Assembly (NCBI GenBank): GCA_002428735.1
Contig: DIXO01000064.1
Span: 1 to 29,962, forward strand
DNA length: 29,962 bases
Direction of reading: 5' to 3'
Origin: Syntrophaceae bacterium UBA6078
GTDB taxonomy: Bacteria > Desulfobacterota > Syntrophia > Syntrophales > UBA2210
Shown: positions 15,197-23,495 of the stretch, one piece after another
How positions within the stretch are numbered: position 1 is the stretch's first letter
Layout of the letters: every line of letters starts with the position of its first letter
Made by a program: the position numbers and the translations under genes
Notes under the pieces: generated by a model
What the model saw: only the letters and a program-made list of their open reading frames with translations
What the model was told of the DNA's origin: nothing
Databases searched by the model: none

Positions 15197-16885
15197 TCAC
15201 CCTTTATCGGACATCTTCCCCCATGTGTCCCGGAGCGCTACGACGCGGTTGAATACGGGTCTGTCAGGCGCGGAGTCCCTGGAATCGACGCAGAAATAGC
15301 CGAGCCGCTCGAACTGGCAGCGGCTCCCCGGCGTGGCGTCTCGCAGGGCCGGTTCCACGAAACAGTTTTTCAGGGTTTCCAGCGATTCAGGGTTCAGGGA
15401 ACGGGTGAAGTCATCATCTCCGGCGGCCGGATTGGGAACCTGGAAGAGGCGGTCGTAGAGGCGCACCTCGGCGGGAATGGCGTGCCGTGCTGAGAGCCAG
15501 TGGATGACCCCCTTGATCTTCCTGCCGTCGGCCGGTGGGGCATTCTTTGTTTCCGGATCGTAAGAGCAGTGAAGTTCCACCACCTCGCCGGTCTTTTCAT
15601 CCTTCACCATGCTCTCATACGTGATAACATAAGCGTTCCGCAGTCGGACCTCCCGCCCCGGCGCGAGCCGCTTGTATTTGCCGGGGGGGTCCTCCTGAAA
15701 GTCGTCCCGCTCGATATAGATCTCCCGTGAGAAAGGGAGCATCCGTGTTCCCATTTCCGGATTTTGGGGGTGGTTGGCGCACTCGAATTCCTCGGTCACA
15801 TCTTCCGGATAGTTGTCAATGACAACCTTGAGCGGACGCAGGACCGCCATCGCCCGCGGGGCTTTTTCGTTCAGTTCCTCCCGGACGCAGTGTTCGAGGA
15901 GGGCCACATCGATCAGGTTGTCGTTCTTCGCAACGCCGATCTGGGCGCAGAATTCCCTGATCGCCCCCGCCGGGTAGCCGCGCCGTTTCATCCCCGCGAC
16001 GGTGGGCATGCGGGGATCATCCCATCCCTCCACGTATCCCTCCCTGACCAGTTCGATCAGGACCCGCTTGCTCAGGACGGTATAGCTGAGGTTGAGACGG
16101 GCGAACTCGATCTGGCGGGGGCGGTCCCCTTCCAGGAGTTGATCGAGAATCCAGTCATACAGGGGGCGGTTGTTCTCGAACTCGAGGGTGCAGATCGAGT
16201 GGGTGATCCCCTCGATGGCGTCGGAGAGGCAGTGGGCGAAGTCGTACATGGGGTAGATCACCCACGTATTCCCGGTTCGATAGTGAGGCTCGCGCTTGAT
16301 CCGATAGATCACGGGATCGCGCATCACGATGTTGGGGGAAGCCATGTCGATCTTCGCGCGCAGGACGTGGGAGCCGTCTTCGAATTCACCATCCCGCATC
16401 CGCCTGAAGAGATCAAGGTTTTCCTCGACGGAGCGATTCCGGCAGGGGCTGTCCTTTCCCGGCTCGGTGAAGGTCCCGCGGTATTCGCGTATCTCGTCGG
16501 CACTGAGATCGCAGACGTACGCCTTCCCGGCCTCGATGAGCCGGACAGCGAACTGGTACAGCCGCTCGAAATAGTCTGAGGCGAAGAACTGACGGTCCTC
16601 CCAGTCGAACCCCAGCCAGCGGATATTGTCGATGATCGATTCCACGTATTCGAGAGATTCGCCGCTCGGGTCGGTGTCGTCGAACCGGAGGTTGCAGGTC
16701 CCGCCGTACTGGGCGGCGATGCCGAAATTGAGGCAGATCGACTTGGCGTGTCCGATATGGATATAGCCATTCGGCTCCGGGGGAAAACGCGTCGCCACCC
16801 GCCCGTCGTTTTTACCGGCTGCGAGATCTGCGTCTATGATTTCACGGATGAAATCGGTGGGAGAAACGGTATCGCTGTTCGTCAT
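15197..16885 (-). CDS. glnS: Glutaminyl-tRNA synthetase
   Basis: The 562-aa class I synthetase attaches glutamine to tRNA-Gln in the cytoplasm. The N-terminal RFPPEPNGYIHIGHAKS holds the HIGH motif (residues 43-46). VLSKR is the KMSKS-equivalent loop. FDDTDP and WVIYPMYDFAH are GlnRS-specific, and the C-terminal anticodon-binding barrels are complete. I chose ATG 16885 because AAGGA stands 8-10 nt before it; a longer reading from 16963 lacks support. Having GlnRS implies direct charging rather than sole dependence on the GatCAB route. Its leader contains an 8-bp inverted repeat. It follows the CDF gene by about 90 nt and may have its own promoter or be read from upstream. Confidence 0.96.
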   Translation of the reverse strand: MTNSDTVSPTDFIREIIDADLAAGKNDGRVATRFPPEPNGYIHIGHAKSICLNFGIAAQYGGTCNLRFDDTDPSGESLEYVESIIDNIRWLGFDWEDRQFFASDYFERLYQFAVRLIEAGKAYVCDLSADEIREYRGTFTEPGKDSPCRNRSVEENLDLFRRMRDGEFEDGSHVLRAKIDMASPNIVMRDPVIYRIKREPHYRTGNTWVIYPMYDFAHCLSDAIEGITHSICTLEFENNRPLYDWILDQLLEGDRPRQIEFARLNLSYTVLSKRVLIELVREGYVEGWDDPRMPTVAGMKRRGYPAGAIREFCAQIGVAKNDNLIDVALLEHCVREELNEKAPRAMAVLRPLKVVIDNYPEDVTEEFECANHPQNPEMGTRMLPFSREIYIERDDFQEDPPGKYKRLAPGREVRLRNAYVITYESMVKDEKTGEVVELHCSYDPETKNAPPADGRKIKGVIHWLSARHAIPAEVRLYDRLFQVPNPAAGDDDFTRSLNPESLETLKNCFVEPALRDATPGSRCQFERLGYFCVDSRDSAPDRPVFNRVVALRDTWGKMSDKG

Positions 16886-16919
16886 GGTGTTATTCCTTCC
16901 GGTGGTATCAAAACGAGCG

Positions 16920-16961
16920 GTCTCTCGCATACTTTCCCCGTAAAAGCAAGCCTCGAGAGAC
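16920..16961. repeat. Inverted repeat in the glnS leader
   Basis: GTCTCTCG (16920-16927) and CGAGAGAC (16954-16961) are perfect 8-bp arms around a 26-nt loop that itself contains a CTTT/AAAG inner pairing. It lies about 35 nt upstream of the glnS ATG on the minus strand. It could be a regulatory leader hairpin or an operator. Confidence 0.6.
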
Positions 16962-16973
16962 AATCCCGGCCTG

Positions 16974-17906
16974 TCAATGTGTGAGCGGATTGCCGCCGTT
17001 GCACAACGCTTCGCACAGGAGGGAGCCGTTCCCGCACGCCTCCGTTTCGAACTGGAGGACCGGGTGGTCTATCCCGAAGTCATCCATCAGCATCCGGCGT
17101 ATCGTCCCCGACAGATCCTCAGTGCGGCTGAGCGGCTGATCCGGCACAACGACATGGCAGGAGAAGGCAATGCTCGTGGAGCTGATCCTCCACAGATGGA
17201 GGTAGTGGACGCCGATCACACCGGGGATCTTTTCCAGGCGGTCTCTGACCTCCTGAATATCGAGATCGGCCGGGGTCGCGTTCATCAGGACCGCCGTCGC
17301 TGCCCTGATGATGGACCAGCAGTTCTTCAGGATAAATACGACGATCAGGATCGACAGGAGCGGGTCCAGCCAGAACCACGGCCGGTACAGATAGACCACC
17401 CCGCTGAGCAGAACGGCCACGGAGAAAAGGAAATCCCCCAGCATGTGGAGGAAGGCGCTCCGCACGTTCAGGCTGTGATGTGAATCGCGGCGCAGAAGCC
17501 ACGCGGACAGGCCGTTTCCCACTATCCCGATCCCCGCGGCCAGGACGACAATCAGCCCGGAGATCGCCTCCGGGTGAAAGAGGCGCCGGACGGCACCATA
17601 CAGGATGAAGGCCGATGCAGCCGTCAGGATTGTCACATTGAGCAGCGCCGCCATGATCTCCGCCCGCTGGTACCCGAAGGTGCTGGTGACGGAGGCGCTT
17701 CTTTTCCCGATCCGGAAGGCGATATAGGAGATGAGGATGGCAGTGAAGTCGCTGAAGTTATGGATGGCGTCGGAGATCAGCGCCATGCTGTTCGCAACGA
17801 GACCGCCGATGATCTGCACCGCCGGAATAACGAAATTCAGGACCAAGGTAATGAGGAGCCGCCGTCCCGTGGAATCGCTTCCGCTTATGTGTGTATGACC
17901 GTGCAT
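16974..17906 (-). CDS. Cation diffusion facilitator (CDF) family metal transporter
   Basis: The 310-aa inner-membrane protein has six hydrophobic segments and a cytoplasmic C-terminal domain. The metal site motifs are SDAIHNFSD in TM2 (His-x3-Asp) and HMLGDFLFS in TM5 (His-x3-Asp), which is the pattern of zinc-type CDF exporters. A His-rich start (MHGHTH) adds metal-binding capacity. It would export Zn(II) or a similar divalent ion in exchange for protons. ATG 17906 is preceded by GAGGGGA and overlaps the stop of the DoxX/MauE-like gene as TGATG, so the two are coupled. A longer start at 17963 would lie entirely inside that gene and has no support. Confidence 0.9.
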   Translation of the reverse strand: MHGHTHISGSDSTGRRLLITLVLNFVIPAVQIIGGLVANSMALISDAIHNFSDFTAILISYIAFRIGKRSASVTSTFGYQRAEIMAALLNVTILTAASAFILYGAVRRLFHPEAISGLIVVLAAGIGIVGNGLSAWLLRRDSHHSLNVRSAFLHMLGDFLFSVAVLLSGVVYLYRPWFWLDPLLSILIVVFILKNCWSIIRAATAVLMNATPADLDIQEVRDRLEKIPGVIGVHYLHLWRISSTSIAFSCHVVVPDQPLSRTEDLSGTIRRMLMDDFGIDHPVLQFETEACGNGSLLCEALCNGGNPLTH

Positions 17907-18391
17907 CAGGAATCCCCTCGCTTCCGGAGCCCCCGCAGAGACGCCGCTCCGAAGGTGGCACACAGGAGGTATAGAGAAACGGCCAGAAACATGCCGTCCC
18001 GGACTACCGTCCGGATGCTCGCCGCTTCTGCCGCCGGGGAGGTGGAAAAGCAGCCGCAGCCGATATCCAGCCCCCGCGCCAGATTATACGACAGGGCGCC
18101 CATGAATACCATAAAGAGGAGGGTGCTGAGCACGGCCGCCCCCGGCATCCAGATCCCGATGATGAGCAGGACGCCCAGGAAAAGCTCAACCCAGGGGAGA
18201 ATGAGAGCCGTCAGGTTCACCAGCCCATCCGGGAGAATCTGGTAGAGATAGACGGCCCGCGCGAAGGCGGCCGGGTCGAGAATCTTATGGATGCTGGCAC
18301 AGATGAACACCGCGCCGAGTATCCACCGCGCGGCGCGGTACGCGATGCCGGCAATATCAAGTTTTTTCTCGTACGCACTTGCATTTTTCAT
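17906..18391 (-). CDS. DoxX/MauE-like redox-associated membrane protein
   Basis: The 161-aa protein has four hydrophobic segments: ARWILGAVFICASIHKI, LILPWVELFLGVLLIIGIW, VLSTLLFMVFMGALSY and MFLAVSLYLLCATFG. GLDIGCGCFS lies between the last two; MauE/DoxX relatives commonly carry this CGC near a loop, consistent with a thiol or quinone redox role. It lies 11 nt after the rhodanese-like gene and overlaps the CDF start. The neighbouring thioredoxins and CcdA suggest membrane thiol-redox transfer, but the exact reaction is unknown. Confidence 0.8.
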   Translation of the reverse strand: MKNASAYEKKLDIAGIAYRAARWILGAVFICASIHKILDPAAFARAVYLYQILPDGLVNLTALILPWVELFLGVLLIIGIWMPGAAVLSTLLFMVFMGALSYNLARGLDIGCGCFSTSPAAEAASIRTVVRDGMFLAVSLYLLCATFGAASLRGLRKRGDS

Positions 18392-18402
18392 GTTTTTTGT
18401 CC

Positions 18403-18909
18403 TCAGGGTGAACCGGCGGCGCCTTCTTCAACGGGCAGGCCGGCATCCCGCCAGACCGTCCAGCCGTTTACCAGTTCCCTGGCCTTTTCAAACCCCTTCT
18501 CCCGCAGGAAAACCGCCAGGGCATAGCTCAGATAGCATGTCTCTCCATCGCAGTAGGTAATGATGACCCTGTCCGAGGGGATAGCTCCGGCAATTTCCGG
18601 AAAGACCGTGTGCACGTCGTCATCCCAGGGCAGATTGAGCGCCCCTTTGATATGTCCGTCCGCGTAATCCTCCTCATACCGCGCATCGATGAAGAGAGCC
18701 GCCTGCTCAGAAAACAGCCGCGCGGCCTCTGCAAGCGGTATTGCCAGACTGTCTCCGGCGGTGCCTGTTTTCACTGACCACTCGCCGACCAGGGGGAGTG
18801 AGTCGGTACGAAGCCAGTTGGCACCAAGCCCGACAACCCCCGCCATGAAAATGATCAGGGGTACCTGCCGGAGGGCCTGTCTCCATGGTGATCGCTCCCG
18901 GTTACGCAT
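18403..18909 (-). CDS. Membrane-anchored rhodanese-like sulfurtransferase
   Basis: The protein (about 168 aa) has one N-terminal hydrophobic anchor (VPLIIFMAGVVGLGANWL) followed by a single rhodanese domain facing the periplasm. ALFIDARYEEDYADGHIKGALNLPW is the fold signature (given here as features at about 71-95). The active-site loop is YCDGETCYLS with Cys120 as predicted persulfide carrier and a second Cys at 125. Rhodaneses move sulfane sulfur between thiols. ATG 18909 is favoured because GGAG lies 6 nt upstream; longer starts to 18936 are possible. It sits between CcdA and the DoxX/MauE-like gene. Confidence 0.85.
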   Translation of the reverse strand: MRNRERSPWRQALRQVPLIIFMAGVVGLGANWLRTDSLPLVGEWSVKTGTAGDSLAIPLAEAARLFSEQAALFIDARYEEDYADGHIKGALNLPWDDDVHTVFPEIAGAIPSDRVIITYCDGETCYLSYALAVFLREKGFEKARELVNGWTVWRDAGLPVEEGAAGSP

Positions 18910-19046
18910 CATCGGCTCCATTCTGCTGCATATCAAATCGTATCTTCGTCAGTCAATTGCCTTTCAGGGGGGTGCAGGGTGCGGAGAACTCCACGGGCAG
19001 GGGAATATACGTTTGTCCAAATCGAAACGGCATGTTTCCCTGCCTT

Positions 19047-19772
19047 CTACGACACGAGTGTATTGACCAGACCAGCAAGGGGACTCACGATAAAGTAGAT
19101 CCCCAGGAGCGCAATAACGACGCCGGCGCCGCGCCGGAACCACAGACCAGCCCCCTGCCAGGCGTCGCTTTCCGTAAGCCTCCGCACCATCGCCGTGGAG
19201 CTCCCTGCTGCGACAATAGGCAGACAGTGGCCCAGGGCGAAAAGGATCATCATAATGGATCCGGCAGCTATTTTCTGCTGCACCGTGACGATTGCCAGGA
19301 TGGGAGCGATAAAGCCGAAGGTGCAGGACCCGGACAACACCCCGTAGGCAAGTCCGAGACCGAACGCGCCGTGTATGCCGCGGAGATTGAGCCGGTAGAG
19401 CAGCGATCCCGACACGGAACAGGCCTGTACCCCCAGCATGCCCAGGGCCACCCAGATCAATACCCCGCCCACCGCCACCTGCAGCCAGATGCCGACGTCT
19501 CCCAGCATGCGGCCCAATATGGCGCATACAATCCCGATGGCGGCAATGGTAATGAAAAGGCCGATGGTAAAGGCACCCGCATACCATACCGCCTTGCGCG
19601 GATTGACGGCGTTCTCCTGGCCCCCTACATAGGCCACAATCAAGGGGATGGAGGCCAGGTGGCAGGGTGAAAAGAGGACGCTCACCATCCCCCAGAGGAA
19701 GGCCCCCACCGCCGCGATGGCGAATCCCCCCGTCATCCACTGGTTTATGGTTATCAACACTTGATCGAACAT
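19047..19772 (-). CDS. CcdA/DsbD-like transmembrane thiol-electron transporter
   Basis: The 241-aa protein is almost all membrane segments. It has the paired cysteines of the CcdA family: Cys37 in FSPCHLASIP at the start of TM1 and Cys150 in SGSCTFGFIAPIL at the equivalent place in the second half. CcdA passes electrons from cytoplasmic thioredoxin across the inner membrane to periplasmic thioredoxin-like proteins. The two genes just upstream encode exactly such membrane-anchored CVPC proteins, so they are probable partners. ATG 19772 is the natural start. The order thioredoxin, CcdA, rhodanese, DoxX/MauE on one strand supports one functional unit. Confidence 0.9.
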   Translation of the reverse strand: MFDQVLITINQWMTGGFAIAAVGAFLWGMVSVLFSPCHLASIPLIVAYVGGQENAVNPRKAVWYAGAFTIGLFITIAAIGIVCAILGRMLGDVGIWLQVAVGGVLIWVALGMLGVQACSVSGSLLYRLNLRGIHGAFGLGLAYGVLSGSCTFGFIAPILAIVTVQQKIAAGSIMMILFALGHCLPIVAAGSSTAMVRRLTESDAWQGAGLWFRRGAGVVIALLGIYFIVSPLAGLVNTLVS

Positions 19773-19826
19773 ATCGAAGTCAGCTCCTTTTCCGCAGTGC
19801 TCAGTAGCGGGAGATATCCCGCCGTC

Positions 19827-20249
19827 TCATGAAACCCCCAGCCTGGACAGCATGTCGACAATGGCCTGTTTATTCATAAATCCGGTATGGCGATGCGCTT
19901 CCCTGCCTTCGGCGTCAAAGAAAATCTGCGTCGGGATCGTCCGCACCCCGTACTTTTTGGCTTGATCGGGGTGCTTCCACACATCTATGAAGACGATATC
20001 CGCTTTTCCGGCATACTCTTTTTCGAGTTCCCGCATAATGGGCGCCATCATCTTGCAGGGAACGCAGTCGGTGGCGCCCAGATCGATCAGGGCGACCCTG
20101 CCGGGAGATGGGGAGAAATCGACAGATCCGGCCACTGGTTCGCCGGTATCCGATGTTTGAGACGCGAATCGGTATGCGTGTAAGCCGTAGAGAACCGTCA
20201 CGGCTATGAACGCCGCCGCCACGATCCACCATGTTGTGCGATTTTTCAT
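19827..20249 (-). CDS. Membrane-anchored thioredoxin-like protein (CVPC)
   Basis: The 140-aa protein has a signal anchor (WWIVAAAFIAVTVLYGL, about 7-23) and a thioredoxin domain with the active site DCVPCKMM (Cys62, Cys65) and the cis-proline in VRTIPTQIFF. It should act outside the inner membrane as a thiol reductant or carrier. Its start overlaps the stop of the preceding SurA-thioredoxin gene by ATGA. Its C-terminal 80 residues closely parallel the thioredoxin part of that neighbour (CVPC-MM-PI, then FFDA-G-E--RHTGF), pointing to duplication. CcdA follows 54 nt downstream. Confidence 0.9.
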   Translation of the reverse strand: MKNRTTWWIVAAAFIAVTVLYGLHAYRFASQTSDTGEPVAGSVDFSPSPGRVALIDLGATDCVPCKMMAPIMRELEKEYAGKADIVFIDVWKHPDQAKKYGVRTIPTQIFFDAEGREAHRHTGFMNKQAIVDMLSRLGVS

Positions 20250-21196
20250 CTGCCCACCCCCATGCGGGCGAGTTGCGCCATTACCTCGGCCTCGGGGAAA
20301 AAGCCGGTGTGCCGGAATGTTTCTTTGCCCTTTGCATCGAAAAACACCTGAACCGGGATGGAACGAATGCCGTACCGCGCCCCCAGGATTCGTTCCTCCC
20401 CCACATGGACAAAGACCACGTTCAATGTATCCGGATAGGTCTTCCGCAAACTCTCCAGAATCGGCTGCATCATATCACAGGGGACACACCCCGCGGCGCC
20501 GAACTCCGCCATGGTCGGCCTGCCCGAGCGCCGGGCCCGATCGACAGGATTGTCCAGGGCGAGCCTGCTTTGGGCTCTCGCCCATTTTTCATCCACGCGG
20601 AGCCCCGACGAATCGCCCAGATTTTTGATATAGTCGGCTATTGCCATCTGTTTTCTTTCGTTCAGCAGGTATTCTCGGATTCCCTCCTTGATCTGTTCAA
20701 AGGGGGCCTGGTTCACCAGCACCGGATTTGCCGTATAAAATTCGCTCAACTCCTCTTCAGATACGGACACATGGCCCGACCTGCGTTCGAGCAAATTCAT
20801 AACAGCCTGATCTTTGTCTCCGTCACTGCGTGCAATTCCCTCCCTTTGTGCCTCCGCGAGAAGCAATCGCTGGGTGGCCTCCTGCTCCAGGAGAAAGAGG
20901 AGATTTTTTTCGAGTTGACCCCGCATTTTTGGGTCCTGGCCTTTCAGGACCTTTTTGAGGTCCGCCTCGGTGATGGCAACACCCCCGGCAATCAGCACCC
21001 TGCCTTTTTTTAACGGTTCCAGTCTGGCGGAGCCGAGAATACCCGAGAGAAGCCCCGGATACGTTTCGTTTATCGTCAGGGCGTGCCCATAAGCGGCGAA
21101 TCCCGTCAAAAACAGGATCAGGGCGAAGGTGATCGCGAGAAAGCCGGAAAGACCGGCGTCGCGCCTTGTTATAATCATTGTTGTCTGAAACATCAT
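20246..21196 (-). CDS. SurA-like/PPIase-type domain fused to thioredoxin domain
   Basis: The 316-aa protein has a signal or anchor segment (about 15-37). A helical central part (about 50-190) follows, with VLIAGGVAITEADLKK, LLAEAQREGI and VSEEELSEFYTANP, which resembles the N-terminal chaperone region of SurA/parvulin proteins. A C-terminal thioredoxin domain has CVPC at Cys237 and Cys240 and IRSIPVQVFFDA. I see no complete parvulin catalytic domain. Such a fusion could reduce or isomerise disulfides in bound client proteins; that is inference. I chose the ATG at 21196 because AAAGGA stands just upstream; the longer reading from 21328 runs through a hairpin-rich leader. It overlaps the next thioredoxin gene by 4 nt. 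Confidence 0.8.
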   Translation of the reverse strand: MMFQTTMIITRRDAGLSGFLAITFALILFLTGFAAYGHALTINETYPGLLSGILGSARLEPLKKGRVLIAGGVAITEADLKKVLKGQDPKMRGQLEKNLLFLLEQEATQRLLLAEAQREGIARSDGDKDQAVMNLLERRSGHVSVSEEELSEFYTANPVLVNQAPFEQIKEGIREYLLNERKQMAIADYIKNLGDSSGLRVDEKWARAQSRLALDNPVDRARRSGRPTMAEFGAAGCVPCDMMQPILESLRKTYPDTLNVVFVHVGEERILGARYGIRSIPVQVFFDAKGKETFRHTGFFPEAEVMAQLARMGVGR

Positions 21197-21355
21197 AATC
21201 ATCCTTTCACATGTATGTCGTATATCGAACAGCCAGCGGTGTCCCCCGCATATACGGGACAGTCCTGTGCCGCACATCCTTTCATGTGTTCGTATCGTCA
21301 GATCGATGGACGGGCATTGGCATTGCAAGCCGATCTCCCGTGATCCGCGTTACCT

Positions 21356-21372
21356 GCCCCTCGCCGAGGGGC
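21356..21372. terminator. Hairpin after the glutaredoxin-like gene
   Basis: GCCCCTC (21356-21362) pairs perfectly with GAGGGGC (21366-21372) over a 3-nt loop, 11 nt beyond the glutaredoxin stop on the minus strand. No T-run follows. It may cap the ars mRNA or be a pause site. It separates the ars genes from the thiol-redox genes. Confidence 0.4.
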
Positions 21373-21383
21373 TGCTACACCGT

Positions 21384-21629
21384 TCAGGTCCCTCCGAAAA
21401 TCGGAACGGCACCCCGCAGTGATGCCTCACCGAGGAACCCGACTCGTACCGTGTCGCCCTCCACGATCACCGGCACCTGACGCTTGCCACCGGAGAGGGC
21501 GAGCATTTCTTCCAGTTTATCCGGGTCCTTGTCTACATTGATGAAGACGGCCCGGTCTTTGTAGGCCTCCCTCGCCCGGTTGCAGAACGGACAGGTATCC
21601 GTTCCGTAAATGGTGATTTTTTTGTCCAT
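21384..21629 (-). CDS. Glutaredoxin-like small redox protein
   Basis: The 81-aa protein begins MDKKITIYGT and has the CPFC active site (Cys13, Cys16) and the cis-proline in RQVPVIV, with a C-terminal VGFLGEASLR typical of small glutaredoxin/NrdH-like proteins. It would provide dithiol reduction in the cytoplasm. Being next to acr3 and arsC, it could feed arsenate reduction, but this is inferred. The start is firm: AAAGGAGG lies ahead of ATG 21629. The longer reading from 21674 is unnecessary. Confidence 0.85.
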   Translation of the reverse strand: MDKKITIYGTDTCPFCNRAREAYKDRAVFINVDKDPDKLEEMLALSGGKRQVPVIVEGDTVRVGFLGEASLRGAVPIFGGT

Positions 21630-21714
21630 TGCATCCTCCTTTCCAGGCGGGCGCTCTGTTACTATATCAGACAATCAACAACGTACTCCGTGATAACCGC
21701 CACCACGAGCACGT

Positions 21715-21813
21715 TCAGCACAAAAATGAAACCGCCACAAAGATGAGGACGAGTTCACCGGCTATGACAAGAAAAAATGTGGCAGTAATCGCAATATTGT
21801 TTAAACCGAACAT
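21715..21813 (-). pseudogene. Small hydrophobic ORF with a frame break
   Basis: An ATG at 21813 with AAGGGGG upstream opens a 32-codon membrane-type ORF (MFGLNNIAITATFFLVIAGE and onward) that stops at 21715. A shift of one base near 21725 would continue it through a second hydrophobic stretch (NVLVVAVITEYVV) to a stop at 21662. The start resembles the first transmembrane segment of ArsP-like permeases. It may be a permease remnant or a genuine tiny membrane protein. It begins 14 nt after the acr3 stop. Confidence 0.4.
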
Positions 21814-21827
21814 CTGCGATACCCCCT

Positions 21828-22919
21828 TTACGGTTTGCATGACAGGTGGCACACCCCGGCGGGAGTCTCCACGGCATAGGGAAAATACCTCTTCTTGAGC
21901 CGGAGGGCCACGTTGACCAGACCAATCAAGACCGGGACCTCTACCAGGGGGCCGATTACCGCTGCAAAGGCCACACCTGAATCGATCCCGAATACGGCCA
22001 CGGCCACGGCGATGGCCAGTTCAAAGTTGTTGGACGCCGCCGTAAAACTCAATGTCGTTGATTGTTCGTATGTGGCGCCGGCCTTCATGGAAAGGAAAAA
22101 AGAGACAAAGAACACGACCACAAAATAGACGCAGAGCGGTATCGCCACCCGAACCACATCCAGCGGCAACTGGACGATATACTCGCCTTTCAGCGAAAAC
22201 ATCACCAGGATCGTAAACAACAGCGCGATCAATGTGATCGGGCTGATCCGGGGAATGAACTCCTTTTCATACCATTCCCTGCCCTTTGTCTTGAGGCCGA
22301 CCACCCGTGAGATGATACCGGCGATAAAGGGGATGCCCAGGTAGATAAAGACGCTCTCGGCGATCTGGCCGATGGAAACAGCCACCACGGCCCCTTTCAG
22401 ACCCAGCCACTGGGGGACCACCGTAATGAAAATATAGGCGTAAAAGGAAAAAAAGAGGACCTGGAAGATGGAGTTGAACGCCACCAGCCCCGCGCAGTAT
22501 TCCGTGTCGCCGGCGGCCAGGTCGTTCCAGACGATCACCATGGCAATGCAGCGGGCCAGCCCGATCAGAATCAGACCCACCATGTATTCCTGGTGGCCCG
22601 ATAGAAAGGCGATCGCCAGAAGAAACATGAGGATCGGACCGATGATCCAGTTCTGGACCAGAGAAAGCGCAAGCACCCTGGCATTCTTGAACACCTCCCC
22701 CAACTGTTCATATTTGACCTTGGCCAGGGGGGGATACATCATCAGTATCAGGCCGATGGCAATGGGGATATTGGTGGTGCCGACCTGGAACCGGTTGATC
22801 ACGTCCCGGATGTCCGGGTAGAGATAGCCGGCCCCGACGCCGACGAACATGGCCAGAAAGATCCACAGAGTCAGGAACCGGTCAAGAAAGCTCAATTTTT
22901 TTGTTGCCGTCTCATCCAT
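21828..22919 (-). CDS. acr3: Arsenite efflux transporter, ACR3 family
   Basis: The 363-aa protein has about ten transmembrane segments and matches Acr3 throughout: RFLTLWIFLAMFVGVGAGY near the start, the essential cysteine Cys124 in GLARCIAMVIVWN in TM4, SFTAASNNFELAIAVAVA, and GPLVEVPVLIGLVNVAL with the conserved Glu in TM9. Acr3 expels As(OH)3/As(III) from the cytoplasm using the proton gradient. It follows arsC by 32 nt, so reduction and export are co-expressed. Regulation should come from ArsR at the top of the cluster. Confidence 0.96.
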   Translation of the reverse strand: MDETATKKLSFLDRFLTLWIFLAMFVGVGAGYLYPDIRDVINRFQVGTTNIPIAIGLILMMYPPLAKVKYEQLGEVFKNARVLALSLVQNWIIGPILMFLLAIAFLSGHQEYMVGLILIGLARCIAMVIVWNDLAAGDTEYCAGLVAFNSIFQVLFFSFYAYIFITVVPQWLGLKGAVVAVSIGQIAESVFIYLGIPFIAGIISRVVGLKTKGREWYEKEFIPRISPITLIALLFTILVMFSLKGEYIVQLPLDVVRVAIPLCVYFVVVFFVSFFLSMKAGATYEQSTTLSFTAASNNFELAIAVAVAVFGIDSGVAFAAVIGPLVEVPVLIGLVNVALRLKKRYFPYAVETPAGVCHLSCKP

Positions 22920-22951
22920 ATCTCTCTCCTCATAGGCCGATGCACCATGCG

Positions 22952-23398
22952 CTATGGGCTTACCAGCCCTCCCGGCAATCTTTCGATGAATCCCCGGATT
23001 TCGTCCCGCACACGTCGATAATGGCCCAGAACCTCTTCCTTGGTGGACACCTCCTTCGCCAGAGCCGGCGGGTCATCGAAACCCATATGCACTCTCTGTG
23101 TTCCGCCCGGGAAGAGCGGACAGGTTTCATTGGCGTGGCCGCACAGGGTGATCACCCAGTCAAAAGTGTGCTCCGGCAGATCGTCAATCGTCTTGGAGTG
23201 CTGGCCGCTGATATCAACCCCCGCTTCGGCCATCACCTTTACCGCCAGAGGATCGAGGCCCCGCTTTTCGATCCCCGCCGAGTATGCCTCGATCTCATTC
23301 GGCTTCAGATGCCGGGCCCACCCCTCCGCCATCTGGCTGCGGCAGGAATTACCAGTGCACAAAAAGAGGATACGCGCTTTTTTATTCACTCTCGCCAT
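22952..23398 (-). CDS. arsC: Arsenate reductase, thioredoxin-coupled (LMW-phosphatase fold)
   Basis: The 148-aa enzyme reduces arsenate to arsenite. It has the phosphatase-like P-loop CTGNSCR (nucleophile Cys14, Arg20) and the two relay cysteines in TLCGHANETCP (Cys86, Cys93), the hallmark of the thioredoxin-dependent ArsC class. It is missing no catalytic residue that I can see. ATG 23398 is preceded by GAGGGA; the longer reading from 23452 is unsupported. Thioredoxin-fold genes lie on both sides in the cluster and are candidate electron donors. acr3 follows directly. Confidence 0.95.
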   Translation of the reverse strand: MARVNKKARILFLCTGNSCRSQMAEGWARHLKPNEIEAYSAGIEKRGLDPLAVKVMAEAGVDISGQHSKTIDDLPEHTFDWVITLCGHANETCPLFPGGTQRVHMGFDDPPALAKEVSTKEEVLGHYRRVRDEIRGFIERLPGGLVSP

Positions 23399-23495
23399 AT
23401 GCTTATCCCTCGGTTGCCGGGATGGCCCGCGTTTGAGCCGCAACCATCTCAAACCGCCAGGTCATGATTAACCCCCGCCCTCGTGCCGGGAGCCG

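Noticed and set aside
15764..16579. 271-codon plus-strand frame opposite glnS
   Set aside because: Mirror frame of a conserved synthetase; no ribosome site and no family signature.
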